This document shows positions 23,091-34,525 of a DNA stretch of 64,000 nucleotides, one piece after another. The translations under genes were made by a program, and so were the position numbers. Numbering within the stretch: position 1 is the stretch's first letter; each line of letters begins with the position of its first letter. The notes under the pieces were generated by a model that saw only the letters and a list, made by a program, of their open reading frames with translations, was not told where the DNA came from and searched no databases. The DNA comes from Paramarasmius palmivorus (taxonomy: Eukaryota; Basidiomycota; Agaricomycetes; Agaricales; Marasmiaceae): positions 240,767-304,766 of the forward strand of contig JAYKXP010000070.1 in the NCBI GenBank assembly GCA_037176845.1. Direction: 5' to 3'.

Positions 23091-25369
23091 TCATATCTTT
23101 TCGAACCAAACCTCTGCTCTTTCTTTTGCGCTACCTTCAGTAGGACCGTCTACTCCAGCACCCCCAAACCCGTCCATCATACCAAAACCAATCTTCCCAT
23201 CTTCCGCGACGAACTCTGCTGTGAACGGCTCATCAACGTCGGAAGTCCAATACGGCTCGGAAGGATCATTCGTAGGCTGAGGCATGTGTTCAGTGTCGTG
23301 TTATTTTGGCTGAGATGAAACAGACGTACCCGGCTATCCAGTTGTGTCACCATGAACAATGCTCCATCGATATGCTCAAGCTTGATGTAAGAGAACCAAA
23401 GACTGTCCCATCGAGCAAGAAGAGTCGGGATCTCTTTGTTCACAGCGTCAGGCAGGGTTACGGCCTGTTCCGTGCGTAGCTTTCGGCATGCCTCTGATTC
23501 TTTGTCTGGGGACGGCGCTGATACGTAACAAAATTCAGTGTCACCGTATCCGAGATTTCGATACACCCCGGCGAGCTTCTCGAAGGCTGCAGGAGGAGAC
23601 GTCGGGTTCTTGGGTCGGGGTCTGATCTTGGACAACAACTTTCGGTGCCTCTCGCGGACCCTCGCTTTTATTCTGTAAACCTTGGTGAGAAACGGACGCG
23701 AAAAAACAGTAAAGTATATTACGTACCGCGAATCCCAGTCAATCGGCTCCAAACCGAGAGCTTTATCAATGATACGCCATTTGATAACTTGCATAAATGC
23801 GGCACCATAATCTTCATCGTTTGTGAAAACAGCTATTCCGAGCTTGGAATTTGGTAGACGAGCAATACAGGTGTGATAGCCTGATTAGAATCGGGTAGTT
23901 AGATCAAAAGGCCAGATAACGAGGAAAATTCTCGCCAGTAATAGCACCATCATGTTCAATGATGTCTAAGATGAGGAATCTAAACATGAGATCAAGAGTG
24001 AAGCTGGGGTTATGGACGTACCATTTCCTCTGTAAGATGATCTCCTTTGACCGCCGCCATACACCGGATTTGATACCTCTGGGTATTGCCTGTTCAACCC
24101 ATCAGCAGCCTGAAGCACGAATGTTGATGTAGATACTGACGGCTCGGGGGATACAACTGTAATTCCAGATGCTACCTTGCGGATAACTTCTCCAGGGACA
24201 ACCTGTTCGCCTGTTCGTGGATTTTGTCCCCCCAGTAGAAGGACTTGAAGCCAAGTAGCCTGCAAGGGCGAACTACGTTAGATTTAAAATCCAAGTTGTC
24301 ACACAGGAGGAAGAACAAACCACATCTTTCACACTCATCATGATACCACCCGCTCCAGCTAAATCTATACAAGATCCCTATCAGTACTGTAAACACCGAA
24401 TAGGTAAGATGTGCACCTACAACTCCCATCCTCGCTATCTTCCTGGAACCAAGTCGGATATCGCACAACCCGAGTTTTGCCTCTTCCGAATAATTCTTCT
24501 GTTTTGTTAACTTCTCTAGTGATAGGATCCACCAAATGTCCGCTCTGTTCTGCAGCAACAAGAGAATAGGTGGCCGAGGTCAGTCCAAGGGGACCAAAAA
24601 TGTGTTCCTTGACATATGTCGCGAGCACGGGCTTCTCAGGAAGGGTAACAGTTGGTAGGTAACCCAAGAGAATGTACATGATATTGTTGTATTGCCAGAT
24701 CGACCGGAAGCTTGAAGAAGCTTTTAAATAGCGGGTTCTATGAAGCTTTCGTACGGAAATTAGCAAAATGTTTGAAGTTTCAGATATTAGACAAGACTCA
24801 CAATCGATTCCATAGTGTCCTTCTTGTGGTACATAGAGTCGTGACGAGGAAGCCCCGTGCGATGACTCATTGCATCAACTATGGTCGTCTCTGCGGAAGC
24901 AATTGGGTCCTGCAGCTTCCAGATGTGCTCAGGCAGGATATCAGCAAATTTGGTATCCCATGATAGACGCGGCGATAGACTTTCATTAGAGATAAGTAAT
25001 CCGGTAGTGATGGCTGTGAAGAGCTATTGAATGAAATCAATAAATGGCAGAGCAGTGATCAGCATAGATACATACCTTTGAATTTGACCCAATGTAGAAC
25101 AAGGAATCTGCATCCGGTTTTTTACCCTCTGCAACTTTTGCTATCCCATAACCTTTCGTCTCCACTTGCCACGATCCATCTTTATGCTGCTTGACAACTG
25201 CAACACCAGCGCCTCCGGACGAGTTCCATGAGGATATAATTCCCTCGATGAAGGTATCCATGTCAGAATCCAGAATAGCAGCATTCGTATACTTGAGAGG
25301 ATGTTGAATGAACTGTGCCAATGTCGTTGAGACATGCAATACCAGGAGGAAGCAAACAAGCAACCCCAT
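23091..25369 (-). CDS. Secreted beta-lactamase-fold serine hydrolase, copy 1
   Basis: Member of the beta-lactamase-related/class C-like serine hydrolase family (LACTB/esterase type); the substrate cannot be told from sequence. The start MGLLVCFLLVLHVSTTLAQF is a signal peptide. Active-site motifs are in order: SxxK in FYIGSNSK, YxN in IWQYNNIMYILLGYLP, and HxG in IIEHDGAITG. The intervening KEHIFGPLGLTSATYSLV is the usual family block. A C-terminal beta-rich domain (FEKLAGVYRNLGYGDTEFCY ... EPYWTSDVDEPFTAEFV) ends WFEKI at 23091. Many short introns. It is a tandem paralogue of the next gene, with matching exon layout and related upstream sequence. Confidence 0.85.
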
Positions 25370-25846
25370 GATGAATGAGTCGAGGAAGTGGATGGTGAAT
25401 AGTTTGTCGCCGCTTTATATGTAAATGACGCCCGTTGCCGATTATTTGATGGTTCGAACTCCCAACGGCGATTTCTGCGCTGCGCCAGGATCAGCTAAGC
25501 TAAGCAATACGTATATCAGAAAGTGCTCACCATCGACGTAGACCACATGGTGATGCAGGGCTGCGCGCATTGAACCAGTTACTGCGACATTTGTATGCAC
25601 CGAGTATCCCAATTTCGTCATAAAGCCTCTTTGTTCGAAAATGCCATTGAATGCAGACTGCGACTTGTAGTCTTCGGATTTCGTTGGTGTTGATCATGAA
25701 TCTATATCTGGTAGCGTGGGAATGTAAGCATGACACAGCCACGCGTTTTAGCGACTCTTGAGGGATGCAAGCTTAAGCGCCTAAGGCTCATCTCAAATGT
25801 CGATGTATACATCTAAACTGATCGAATTTAACCCTACGGGAAAGGC
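25370..25846. promoter_or_regulatory. Promoter region of hydrolase copy 1, duplicated at 28119-28460
   Basis: The first ~330 bp upstream of copy 1 resemble the sequence upstream of copy 2 (shared ATGACGCCCGTT, CAGGATCAGCT and GAACCAG words in the same order). The promoter was therefore duplicated with the gene. No TATA box is obvious. Confidence 0.45.
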
Positions 25847-28118
25847 TCATATCTGTTCAAACCAGACCTCTGCTATTTCCTTCATGTTACCCTCGACAGG
25901 ACTCTCGACTCCAGGCCCGGCACCCCAAAATCCATTCATCAAACCAAACGCGGCCTTTCCATCTTCCACGACAAACTCTACTGTAAACAATTCGTCTGCG
26001 GTTGCGGTCCAATATGGCTCTGGGGGATCATCCGTAGGCTATGGCATATATTTAGTGGCGTGATGCTGAGAACACCACGGAATAAACGTACTCGACTATC
26101 CAGTTTTGTCGCAGTGAATAATGCCCCGTTTACGTGCTCCAGTTTGAAGTGAGAGTATCGGAATCTGTCCCACCGGGCAAGCAGTATTGGGATATCATTA
26201 TTAACAGCGTTGGGTAGAATTAAAACATGTTCTTCGCGCAGCTTTTGGCAGATATCCGATTCCTTGATCGGGTGTGGTGCTGATACATAGCACAACTCAA
26301 TACCACCATACCCCAGATCGTGATACACCCCAGCGAGTTGTTCAAAAGGTACGGGAGGAGGAATTGGGTTCTCAGGCCGGGATCTAATCTTGGACAACTG
26401 TTTCTGGTACCTCTCACGGTCCCTGGCCTTCATTCTGTACGTCTCGATGAGAAATAGACGGAACAAAGAGAGAATAGGTGTACCGTGAATCCCAATCAAT
26501 CGGCTCCAGACCGAGAACTTTATCAATGATACGCCATTTGATAACTTGCATAAATGAAGCACCATAATCATCGTCGTTCGTGAAAACAGCTATTCCGAGC
26601 TTGGAGTTTGGTAGACGAGCAATACAGGTGTGGTAACCTAATTGGTATCTGCTAGTTGAATCAAGTGCCCAGTAGGTAGCAAATTTCTTACCAGTGATAG
26701 CACCCTCGTGTTCAATGATGTCTGAGATTAGGAGTCTCAGCGTCAGACCAAGAGTGCTAGTGGGGCTGGGGCATGGACGTACCATTTCCTCGGTAAGATG
26801 ATCTCCTTTGACCGCCGCCATACACTGGATTTGATACTTCTGGATATTGCCTGTTCGACACATCAGCGGCCTGAAGCACGAATTTTGACGTAGATACTGA
26901 CGGCTCGGGAGATACAACTGTAATTCCAGATGCTACCTTACGGATAACTTCTCCAGGGATAACCTGTTCGCCTGTTCGTGGATTTTGTCCTTCCAGTAGA
27001 AGGACTTGAAGCCAAGTAGCCTGAAAGGATGAACCACGTCAAGACTAAAGTCCAAGTTGTCGGGTAGGGCCCAAGTACGAACCGCATCCTTCACACTCAT
27101 CATGATACCACCTGCTCCAGCTAAATCTGTACAAGATCCCTATAAGCGCTGCAGACTGAGCAAATAAGGTGTGCACTTACAGCTTTCATCTCCGCTCTCT
27201 TCTTGGAACCAAGTCGGATATCGCACAACTCGAGTTTTGCCTCTTCCGAATAATTCTTCTGTTTTGTTAACTTCTCTAGCGATGGGATCCACCAAATGTC
27301 CGCTCCGTTTAGCAGTATCAAGAGAGTAAGTGGCTGAGGACAATCCAAGGGGATCAAAGATGTGCTCTTTGACGTATGTCGCGATTGTAGGCTTTCCGGG
27401 AAGAGTGACAGTTGGCAAGTAACCCAGGAGCATGTACATGATATTGTTGTACTGCCAGGAAGATCGGAAGCTCGCCGAGGCCTTCAAATAACGGGCCCTG
27501 CGAAGCTTTTGCGTGGTAGTTAGCAGATGCTCGTATTGCTAGATATCAGACAGAACTTACTATAGACTCGACATCATCTGTCTTAGAATACATAGAGTCA
27601 TGACGTGGAAGCCCTGTTCGGTGACTCATTGCATCGATTATAGTCGTCCCTGCAGAGGCGACTGGGTCTTGCAACTTCCAGGTGTGCTCGGGAAGGACAT
27701 CGGCGAATTTTGTGTCCCATGATAGACGGGGAGATAGGCTCTCGTTAGAGATAAGTAACCCGGTGGCGATGGTGGTGAAAAGCTAAAAGATAAAGTCATA
27801 AATGGTGCAACAGTGTTCATCACACACACATACCTTTGAGTTGGACGCGATGTAGAACAACGAATCTCCATCTGGCTTCTTCTCTTCTGTAACCTTTGCT
27901 ATTCCATAGCCCTTCGTCTCCACTTGCCATGACCCATCTTCGTACTGCTTGACAACTGCGACTCCAACCCCTCCAGATGAGTTCCATGACGATATGACTC
28001 CTTCAATGAAGGTATCCGTATCGGAATCCAGAAGATCAGTGCTTGTATACCGCAGAGGACGCTGAATGATTTGCACCAGTGTTGAGATGTACAAGATTAA
28101 GAGAGCAAGCACTCCCAT
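25847..28118 (-). CDS. Secreted beta-lactamase-fold serine hydrolase, copy 2
   Basis: Tandem paralogue of the gene at 23091, same strand. The start MGVLALLILYISTLVQII is a signal peptide. The three motifs are kept: SxxK in FYIASNSK, YxN in SWQYNNIMYMLLGYLP and HxG in IIEHEGAITG. The C-terminal domain ends WFEQI. Exon lengths and intron positions follow copy 1 closely, so the duplication was at DNA level. Both copies keep all catalytic residues and open frames, suggesting both are active and possibly specialised. The reaction is not predictable beyond hydrolysis through an acyl-serine. Confidence 0.85.
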
Positions 28119-29113
28119 GATGAATGTGTCGAGGAAGAGAATGGTTAAGGGTTTGCTGTTCTGTTTTTATGTCTGAATGACGCCCGTTACCAATTCTTTG
28201 ATGGCTGGCACCTACGCTGCGTCAGGATCAGCTGAGCTAATTTATCAGAAGGTGCTCACTATTGAGCACGATAGTGCAAGACTGCGTCCATTGAACCAGC
28301 TACTCCGGCCATTGCATAAATGGGGATTGCATCCTTTCTCAAGTATTCCAATACATAACATTGACTTGATGACTGGCATCGGCTCTTGAAATTCTTCAAA
28401 TTTCGTTAGAGTCGACGAGTAAATGGGTAAGCACTCCATATACCGAGGAATCTTGTACAACCAATACCGACTGGGCTCGCGGACTATGCGTTAGAGGACT
28501 TGGAAGCGCAAAAAATGTGCCTGTATCGCTGCTGCTGGCAGGCTGCAACGCGAAACGTAGTAGTCATTGAGCGTTTTTTTGGCCGCTGACAGTGAAGAGG
28601 CCAACGCTGAGGGTGAGATGATGGAAGTTGTGGTCGAGTAGTGGGAACGCGGATGAGTCGATTCGGATCATGCATATGCATGCATGATGATCTGGTCGTC
28701 GGACTCGTTGGCAACCACCATCTCCCAAAACTGAGGCTACTTACTTGTGCGTTATAATTCGCTTAAAGACAAGGAAATTTTCTGATGAACTCTTCAGATA
28801 TCAATTCGAAAGCAGCGACGTTGCTCGTGGGCCATCCCGCTCCATATGATTATTGATCTAGTCTCCTTAAGGCAGAATCTCTAGAAATGCTAACAGTACC
28901 CCGAAGTCGGTGTAACTCGGATGTGTACAAAGGCATAAAGGAAATTCACAACATGTAGATCTCGGATGAAGGGCGGTTTGAGGTGTCTGATGATTGCTGA
29001 GTGCGCGCGGAAGGCATAGTTCATATTCAACGGTGTGCATACGATGCATACAGGGGATGAATTAAATACCGAGGTATGACTATACTTGTTGAAACAAAGC
29101 AGCAACTGAACGT
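28119..29113. other. 995-bp intergenic region
   Basis: Holds the promoter of hydrolase copy 2 and, further left to right, an old eIF6-related fragment (separate entry). Open frames here are short and look like chance. Confidence 0.4.
28769..28830 (+). pseudogene. Relic of the eIF6 first intron/second exon junction
   Basis: The stretch AAATTTTCTGATGAACTCTT followed by CAATTCGAAAGCAGCGACGTT matches the eIF6 gene at 32606-32665 (AAATTTCTGATGAACTGTTC ... CAGTTCGAAAATAGCAGCGA) with few differences. Upstream words (GAGATGATGGAAGTT, about 28615) also occur upstream of eIF6 (32410). The rest of the gene is absent. Confidence 0.6.
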
Positions 29114-30374
29114 TTACGAATAGAAAAACTTCATTATCCTCTTAACGGTTCGCGCGACCTTTTTGAGAAGACCAACACCACGTAGACGCCGGTGGTTGCT
29201 CTCCGTGCACTCCCTCTGTAGGGATACAGTTTTGGGTGAAGATGTCGGCGAGGATGAGGCCGAGGTTGCGACAGTTGATGGGGCGGCGTCTGGAGAGGAC
29301 ATGAACATCAAATCGGAACAGACGCGTTGGTAACTCACTAGGCTGAGACAGCTTGGAAAAGAACTCTTCATCGATTCTGCGTGCTTTCTCGATCTCGCGT
29401 TCTTTGCCAATCACATGTTCCTCTTTGAGCCTGCAAGCAAGACGACTATCAAGAAACAAACGAAACAAAAAAGATATGGGACGTACTTCTCTAGTGCCTT
29501 TAACTCTCCAAAAAACTCTGCCGGATCGGTCACCTCTTCGAGCTCGTTAAGATCGAATGAAGTCTTCAAAGCCACCATTTCCATCAGCATAGCGTCCATT
29601 TCCTCGAACTCGTCGATGACATCCTCAAATTCCCTCTGTTGCTCCAATTGGCCTGTCGGGTTCCACTCGTCGCCGTTCTTGGATTCGCATTCGTCTCCGC
29701 AGAGTTCTCCGTCGATGGATCCCCCATTAACGGAAACACCGTCAGCTGATTCTGTCTCTTCGTCGATGAATTCACTCTCGGAGTCGTCATATTCGTCACT
29801 GACAGGGGCGCATCCTTCCTGTTGCTCAGGTGGTTGCAAACGATCTGCGAGGTCCTGGCGGTCCTTGCGAACGTAACCAAGAAATCTGATAACGTCTTCA
29901 ATTCCAACCTTGAACATCTGTGGCTCCTCATCAAGGATGATGTTGCGACTCCGAGCATCGGTGGTGAAGAATGGGGAAACATAACAGTCGTTCCACGGCA
30001 GAGGTTGTCCAGGATCAAGGGGTGCGCGACCAAGTGGATGTGACGTGTTGGGTGAGACGGGGACGCACATCCCAGGATCGACGTCTTGCTGGAGCTCATT
30101 CTTGTACTTCAGACCTCGATGAACGAAATAGAACACATAGCTGTAGTACGGCACATCAGGCCAAAAAAGACCCTCGCGCTGAAAGGTAATGGTTCAGTAG
30201 GAAAGAGTCGACAATCGAGCAGAATAAACGTACTCGTCCTACATATGCAAGGTACTTTCTATTCTTCAGTTTTCGACATGCCTCTGTGAGCTCCGGGTTG
30301 TCGAGGTGGGAGACAGAGTCCATGGCATCGAGCTGAACGACGACAAAAGTGTTGGGTGCTGGTAACGCAAACAT
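29114..30374 (-). CDS. Uncharacterised acidic protein
   Basis: No family recognised. The first exon starts at 30374 (MFALPAPNTFVVVQLDAMDS) and encodes a compact charged domain. It splices to a large exon with PGQPLPWNDCYVSPFFTTDA, KVGIEDVIRFLGYVRKDRQD and a long Glu/Asp/Ser-rich stretch, then helical segments (EFFGELKALEK and KEEHVIGKEREIEKARR). The last exon is basic (GVGLLKKVARTVKRIMKFF) and ends at 29114. At least three introns. It is divergent from the gene at 30743 across a 368-bp shared upstream region. There is no signal peptide or membrane segment, so it is probably intracellular. Confidence 0.65.
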
Positions 30375-30742
30375 GATCCTCGGTAGGGGAGAAGGAATGA
30401 CTTGGAACTATCTCAGAAAAACCTTTTATAATCACATGGGCCACAAGACAAAGGACAAAGGATGAGTGGCGGTCTATGATGGTGGCCGAAGTGGCTTCAG
30501 ATTGGGCGCTTATGGGCGTCTTTGAGCCTTGTCTCAACGGCTGGCCTTTCTGGCCTTTTGACCTTCGTCACGGCCAGCCTTATGAGTCATTGGCGTGGCA
30601 AAGACGACTGCGCTTGCAGCGCTGTCTATTGTTACTTGAATCAAATAAGTATGCCTCTGCTGAACTCTAGCACCTATTCTTTCTCTTCACTCTTTGCAAC
30701 CTGCTGGATGGTGCTCTCCCTTCTTTATCCTACTCGATCGAT
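30375..30742. promoter_or_regulatory. Bidirectional upstream region
   Basis: A 368-bp gap between divergent start codons. No gene fits. It presumably holds both promoters; no consensus element was recognised. Confidence 0.4.
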
Positions 30743-31855
30743 ATGTCTTCTCCAACACTGAGCAGGGTTACGACAATAGGCCTCAAGAAACGTCCCTCTC
30801 GCCCCAAGCTCCGACCATCATGCGGCAATCCAAGCTGCTCTGGTTCCTGCGGCAGGCCAAACATAGGAAATTCCCCCATACAAATTGGCGATGTTGTCTC
30901 CGTCTGCATGTCCGTCTATGCTCCCTTCAAATGGCTATTAGGGATCCGCCTCACAGATTCTGAATCTTTTTACACGTCAAAAGGAGCACGTCCGACTGTC
31001 GTCACTGACGTCCCAAAAAATAGCAACATGTATAAGATTGCTATCATGGCTTCATTCTGCAAGTCAGAGGAGGACAAAGTGCCAGCTGCATTCAAAGACT
31101 TCCTTATACCAATCCCAACCTCTCGATGGCCTGTAGGTGGCGACACCGAACATGTCCATACCACCCCCGAGTGGGAAAGAGCACCCCAATATCTTATCGT
31201 CATTCCCGTTCCATGCCACAAAGATAAGCTCCGGGAAAGGTGGTACTCTCATAGGGTTGATGGCGCATCTCAAAAGAGATTTGCCTTCTCCCTGAGCCGG
31301 ATCGCGTTCGCGAAACTGGAGGAAATTATTGAACGTAGATTGGGGCACTGGAACGACAAGGGACAGTACGAGATGACACGCGAAGAATACTTGAGGCGGC
31401 TTGAAAAAGTCAAAGAAGTACGTGGCTGGCCCATCTGAGCTTGCATTCAAGTCTGACGTTGTTCTGCAGGACCGTGCTAAAACACTCAGGGTAATTATTG
31501 GAATTATCAAAATGAGGCTGCCTTGCTTACCTCCACTCTGACAGGATTCAACCAACTCTGCTCTGAGCCATACACCCAGCTGTAAATCAGCCTGCAAGCG
31601 AACAATTGGATCGGTATGCGACCCGTGTTTCTTCAGACAATGGGCCACTGTCTGACTCAAAGATATTGTAGGAACTGACCTCCTTAGCTGAGGTCCCTGA
31701 AGAAGCGGCGGACTCGGAGGGTTTTAGAATGGTTTGTGGTAAGGTGCGTACGATTCGTCTTGCTCCTGAATGTACGCTGATATTTAGCGTTGTAGCGTGT
31801 CAAGCGCCATAGGGAAAACCATCCTGCTACTCCGTCGACTAAATCCCGGCGTTAA
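30743..31855 (+). CDS. Uncharacterised protein, paralogue of the gene at 6414
   Basis: Five exons (30743-31417, 31470-31490, 31545-31613, 31672-31743, 31796-31855), all phase 0, give 298 residues. The N-terminus is cysteine-rich (CGNPSCSGSCGRPN). The domain signature VHTTPEWERAPQYLIVIPVP aligns with VHIHTTPEWKCSPQYIVCIP of the paralogue. A helical segment, an acidic patch (VPEEAADSEGF) and a basic last exon (RVKRHRENHPATPSTKSRR) follow. The third donor has an alternative. The function is unknown. Matching architecture, including an acidic patch just before the final intron and a basic final exon, makes the pairing secure. Confidence 0.7.
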
Positions 31856-32565
31856 GGACTCTTATCTGAGCCTTCACCTTCATGAACCCGATGCATTCAT
31901 TTATTCTGTATCATTGTAACGTCGCCTGTGGCGCTAGCATCTCAACGGAACATCACCTACATTCTTTCATATGTATCAGTATATCATGACCTACTATAAC
32001 GACTTTCACGTACATTATCACGTCTGTCTGTAGCCACTTATCCTTTTGACGTCTTATCGCGGGGGTACAGGTCACGTCTACAATAGCAATTAGTTCGTAG
32101 TCACTCAAAGTGATGGGCATACGTACGATCTACTACACGGACAGAACTTAAGTTGCTTTGCCGACACAGGGCGATACCTCAATCATACACGCGTTAGACT
32201 GAAGGCTGTTGACTTGAGTCCAGAAGCCAGAATTTGTTTGGAAATCTCCGTTCTTCAGGGCTGCCGACCGGAATACTACTGGGAGGTCGTAACACCGGAA
32301 CCGTCGATATAATAGCTCCTTGAGCTTTCCGAGTCAAAGAATACATATTCGAGTCAGTTTACGCCGCTGAAAACTCTGGGAAGACAGCGCACAGCGCCGA
32401 GGGAGGAAGAGATGATGGAAGTTCCAGTCGGAACCGGTCCCGGGGTGGAAGCGAATGACTGATCGCAAAAAATTATTTTATAGCACTCTCCTCCAGCTCA
32501 TCTACCACCATCTTTCCCCCAAAATACCCTTATACCTCCTCCTCACACATCATTTTTCATAGGAC
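31856..32565. other. 710-bp upstream region of eIF6
   Basis: No gene. Contains the 3' flank of the upstream gene and the presumed eIF6 promoter. Parts of it recur in decayed form near 28600. Confidence 0.4.
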
Positions 32566-33473
32566 ATGGCTACTCGTGGGTTAATTCTCCCTCAAAAAAG
32601 CAGGAAAAAATTTCTGATGAACTGTTCTCAGGCATCCAGTTCGAAAATAGCAGCGACGTTGGTGTATTCGCCAAGCTTACAAACAGCTACTGCCTAGCTG
32701 CAATTCAAGGCAGCACAAATTTCTACTCGGCATTCGAAGCGGAACTGGGAGATGTGGTACCGATCGTGCATACGAGTATTGGTGGAACACGGATAGTTGG
32801 CCGGTTAACAGCTGGTATGGATGATTTCGATGGTCTTTACCCAACACTGCAATGACCGAAAACACTACTAGGCAACAGACATGGTCTCCTTGTTCCCGCA
32901 ACAACAACCGACCAAGAACTCCAACACCTCCGCAACTCACTCCCAGATGCGGTCGCCGTTCAACGAGTCGAAGAACGCTTATCAGCCCTCGGAAACGTTA
33001 TCGCATGTAACGACTATGTCGCACTCGTCCATCCAGACGTTGACCGAGAAACCGAAGAGATCATCGCTGATGTACTCAAAGTGGAGGTATTCCGACAGAC
33101 GGTAGCAGATAATGTCCTTGTGGGAAGTTATTGTGCGATAACGAATCAAGGAGGACTCGTTCACCCAAAAACGAGTATACAGGACCAGGATGAGTTGAGT
33201 AGTTTGTTGCAGATACCGCTTGTGGCCGGTACAGTCAACAGAGGTTCGGATGTTATTGGTGCTGGGTTGGTAGTGAACGATTGGTGTGCGTTTACTGGAT
33301 TAGAGACGACAGCAACCGAGATCAGTGTCATCGAAGCTACCTTTAGTGCGTACCGAAAATCCATACCTATATTCTTTCAATCTGATGACATCTTGCTTCC
33401 AGAATTACAAGGACAAGACTCGACAGCAGTCATCGGAGAGATGCGTGATTCTCTCATTGACAACTGGGCATAA
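32566..33473 (+). CDS. TIF6: Eukaryotic translation initiation factor 6 (Tif6)
   Basis: eIF6 binds the 60S subunit, is needed for its biogenesis and keeps it from joining 40S prematurely; it acts in nucleolus and cytoplasm. Four exons (32566-32575, 32632-32814, 32872-33345, 33403-33473) give exactly 245 residues, the usual length. The ten-base first exon (MATR) splices to [20 protein letters not shown]. Then come [100 protein letters not shown] and the end [10 protein letters not shown]. The fold is fivefold repeated and all repeats are present. Confidence 0.96.
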
Positions 33474-34525
33474 AAAATTCAAAATTAGCAGTGGCTGTAA
33501 TCATATATACCATGTATTCCTTGACTACTCCTGGGATGTTTTATAGCGCTATTTTCCGGAATAGAGACAATTCGTCCTCGCTAATCAGTGACTCACTATG
33601 AGTCTCTCATCAGCAACACGCGAACACCAACCCCGAAACCGAAACCGACGCAGCATAACGACACGTTCCGAGTGAACGCCAGCGTAATGTCGGCCTCCAA
33701 AGCCCTTCGTGGAGACCTGAGGCTGCTCATTCCTACGCGTACACCACTCACACACGAACCACAGTGGTACCACCGACAGCCAAGCACCGATATCCCCGAG
33801 GCTCCACTACGGTAAGGACTGGTAAGGATAATCATCAGTAGCATTGACGACAACGCAGCACAATTGAACATAGTATGATGTATGATACATGCAAGAAGGG
33901 GAAAACCACTCCGCCTGGCCGCTTGTCGTCTGCAATTGCGTTCTTGATTGCTGTTGTGAGAGCTAATAGAAACATACTAACACGAAGATTACTTAGATAC
34001 GATATCAGGATACGGGATACTTTGACTGGAAAACGAGACGAAAGTTGTGAATATGGACAGTGAGGGAACAGGGAATGAGGAACGCAGGATTGCGTAGTGA
34101 CCAGGATAAGGATGGATGGATAAGATAGGGAGAGGACGTGATGATGAGGAACGTAGCGAACAGTAACCAACTCGTGAATAGCATCGTGGTACAGAAAGTG
34201 TCCAATGGGATCTACGGCATTGGATCATGGGCAAGGGAGTCTTTTACACCAGGAGGAAGAGGTGAAGGAGAAAGGCGGACAAGAATCGTCGGTATAAAGA
34301 AGGGCGCAAGTCCGGTGAATGTTATGAATGCTGTTCTGCCCAGTTTAAACCAAGGAGAAAAGAAACGTGTCGATGAGAACATGACAAGACTCCGACAACG
34401 ATGCTAGACAGAGCGACCGAGAAAAACTTTTGTCCATTCTAAAATTCTAAAGGAAAAAAATGTCCTTCTAAACCATCGTCCACTTGTTGCCTTTCAGCTC
34501 TTCTTCTCCTTCAAAGACCCCGACC
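33474..34525. other. Interval with possible exons of an unrecognised gene
   Basis: The plus strand shows an open stretch from ATG 33687 (MSASKALRGDLRLLIP) to a GTAAGG donor at about 33814. A later open stretch contains TTPPGRLSSAIAFLIAV and ends in an intron-like block with a classic branch site (ATACTAACA, about 33977) before TTAG. A final frame from about 34138 runs to a stop at 34407. I could not join them in one frame, so this may be a decayed gene or chance. Confidence 0.3.

Noticed and set aside
25447..25460. GGTTCGAACTCC, resembling a tRNA B box
   Set aside because: No A box or cloverleaf can be formed around it, and the paralogous promoter lacks it.
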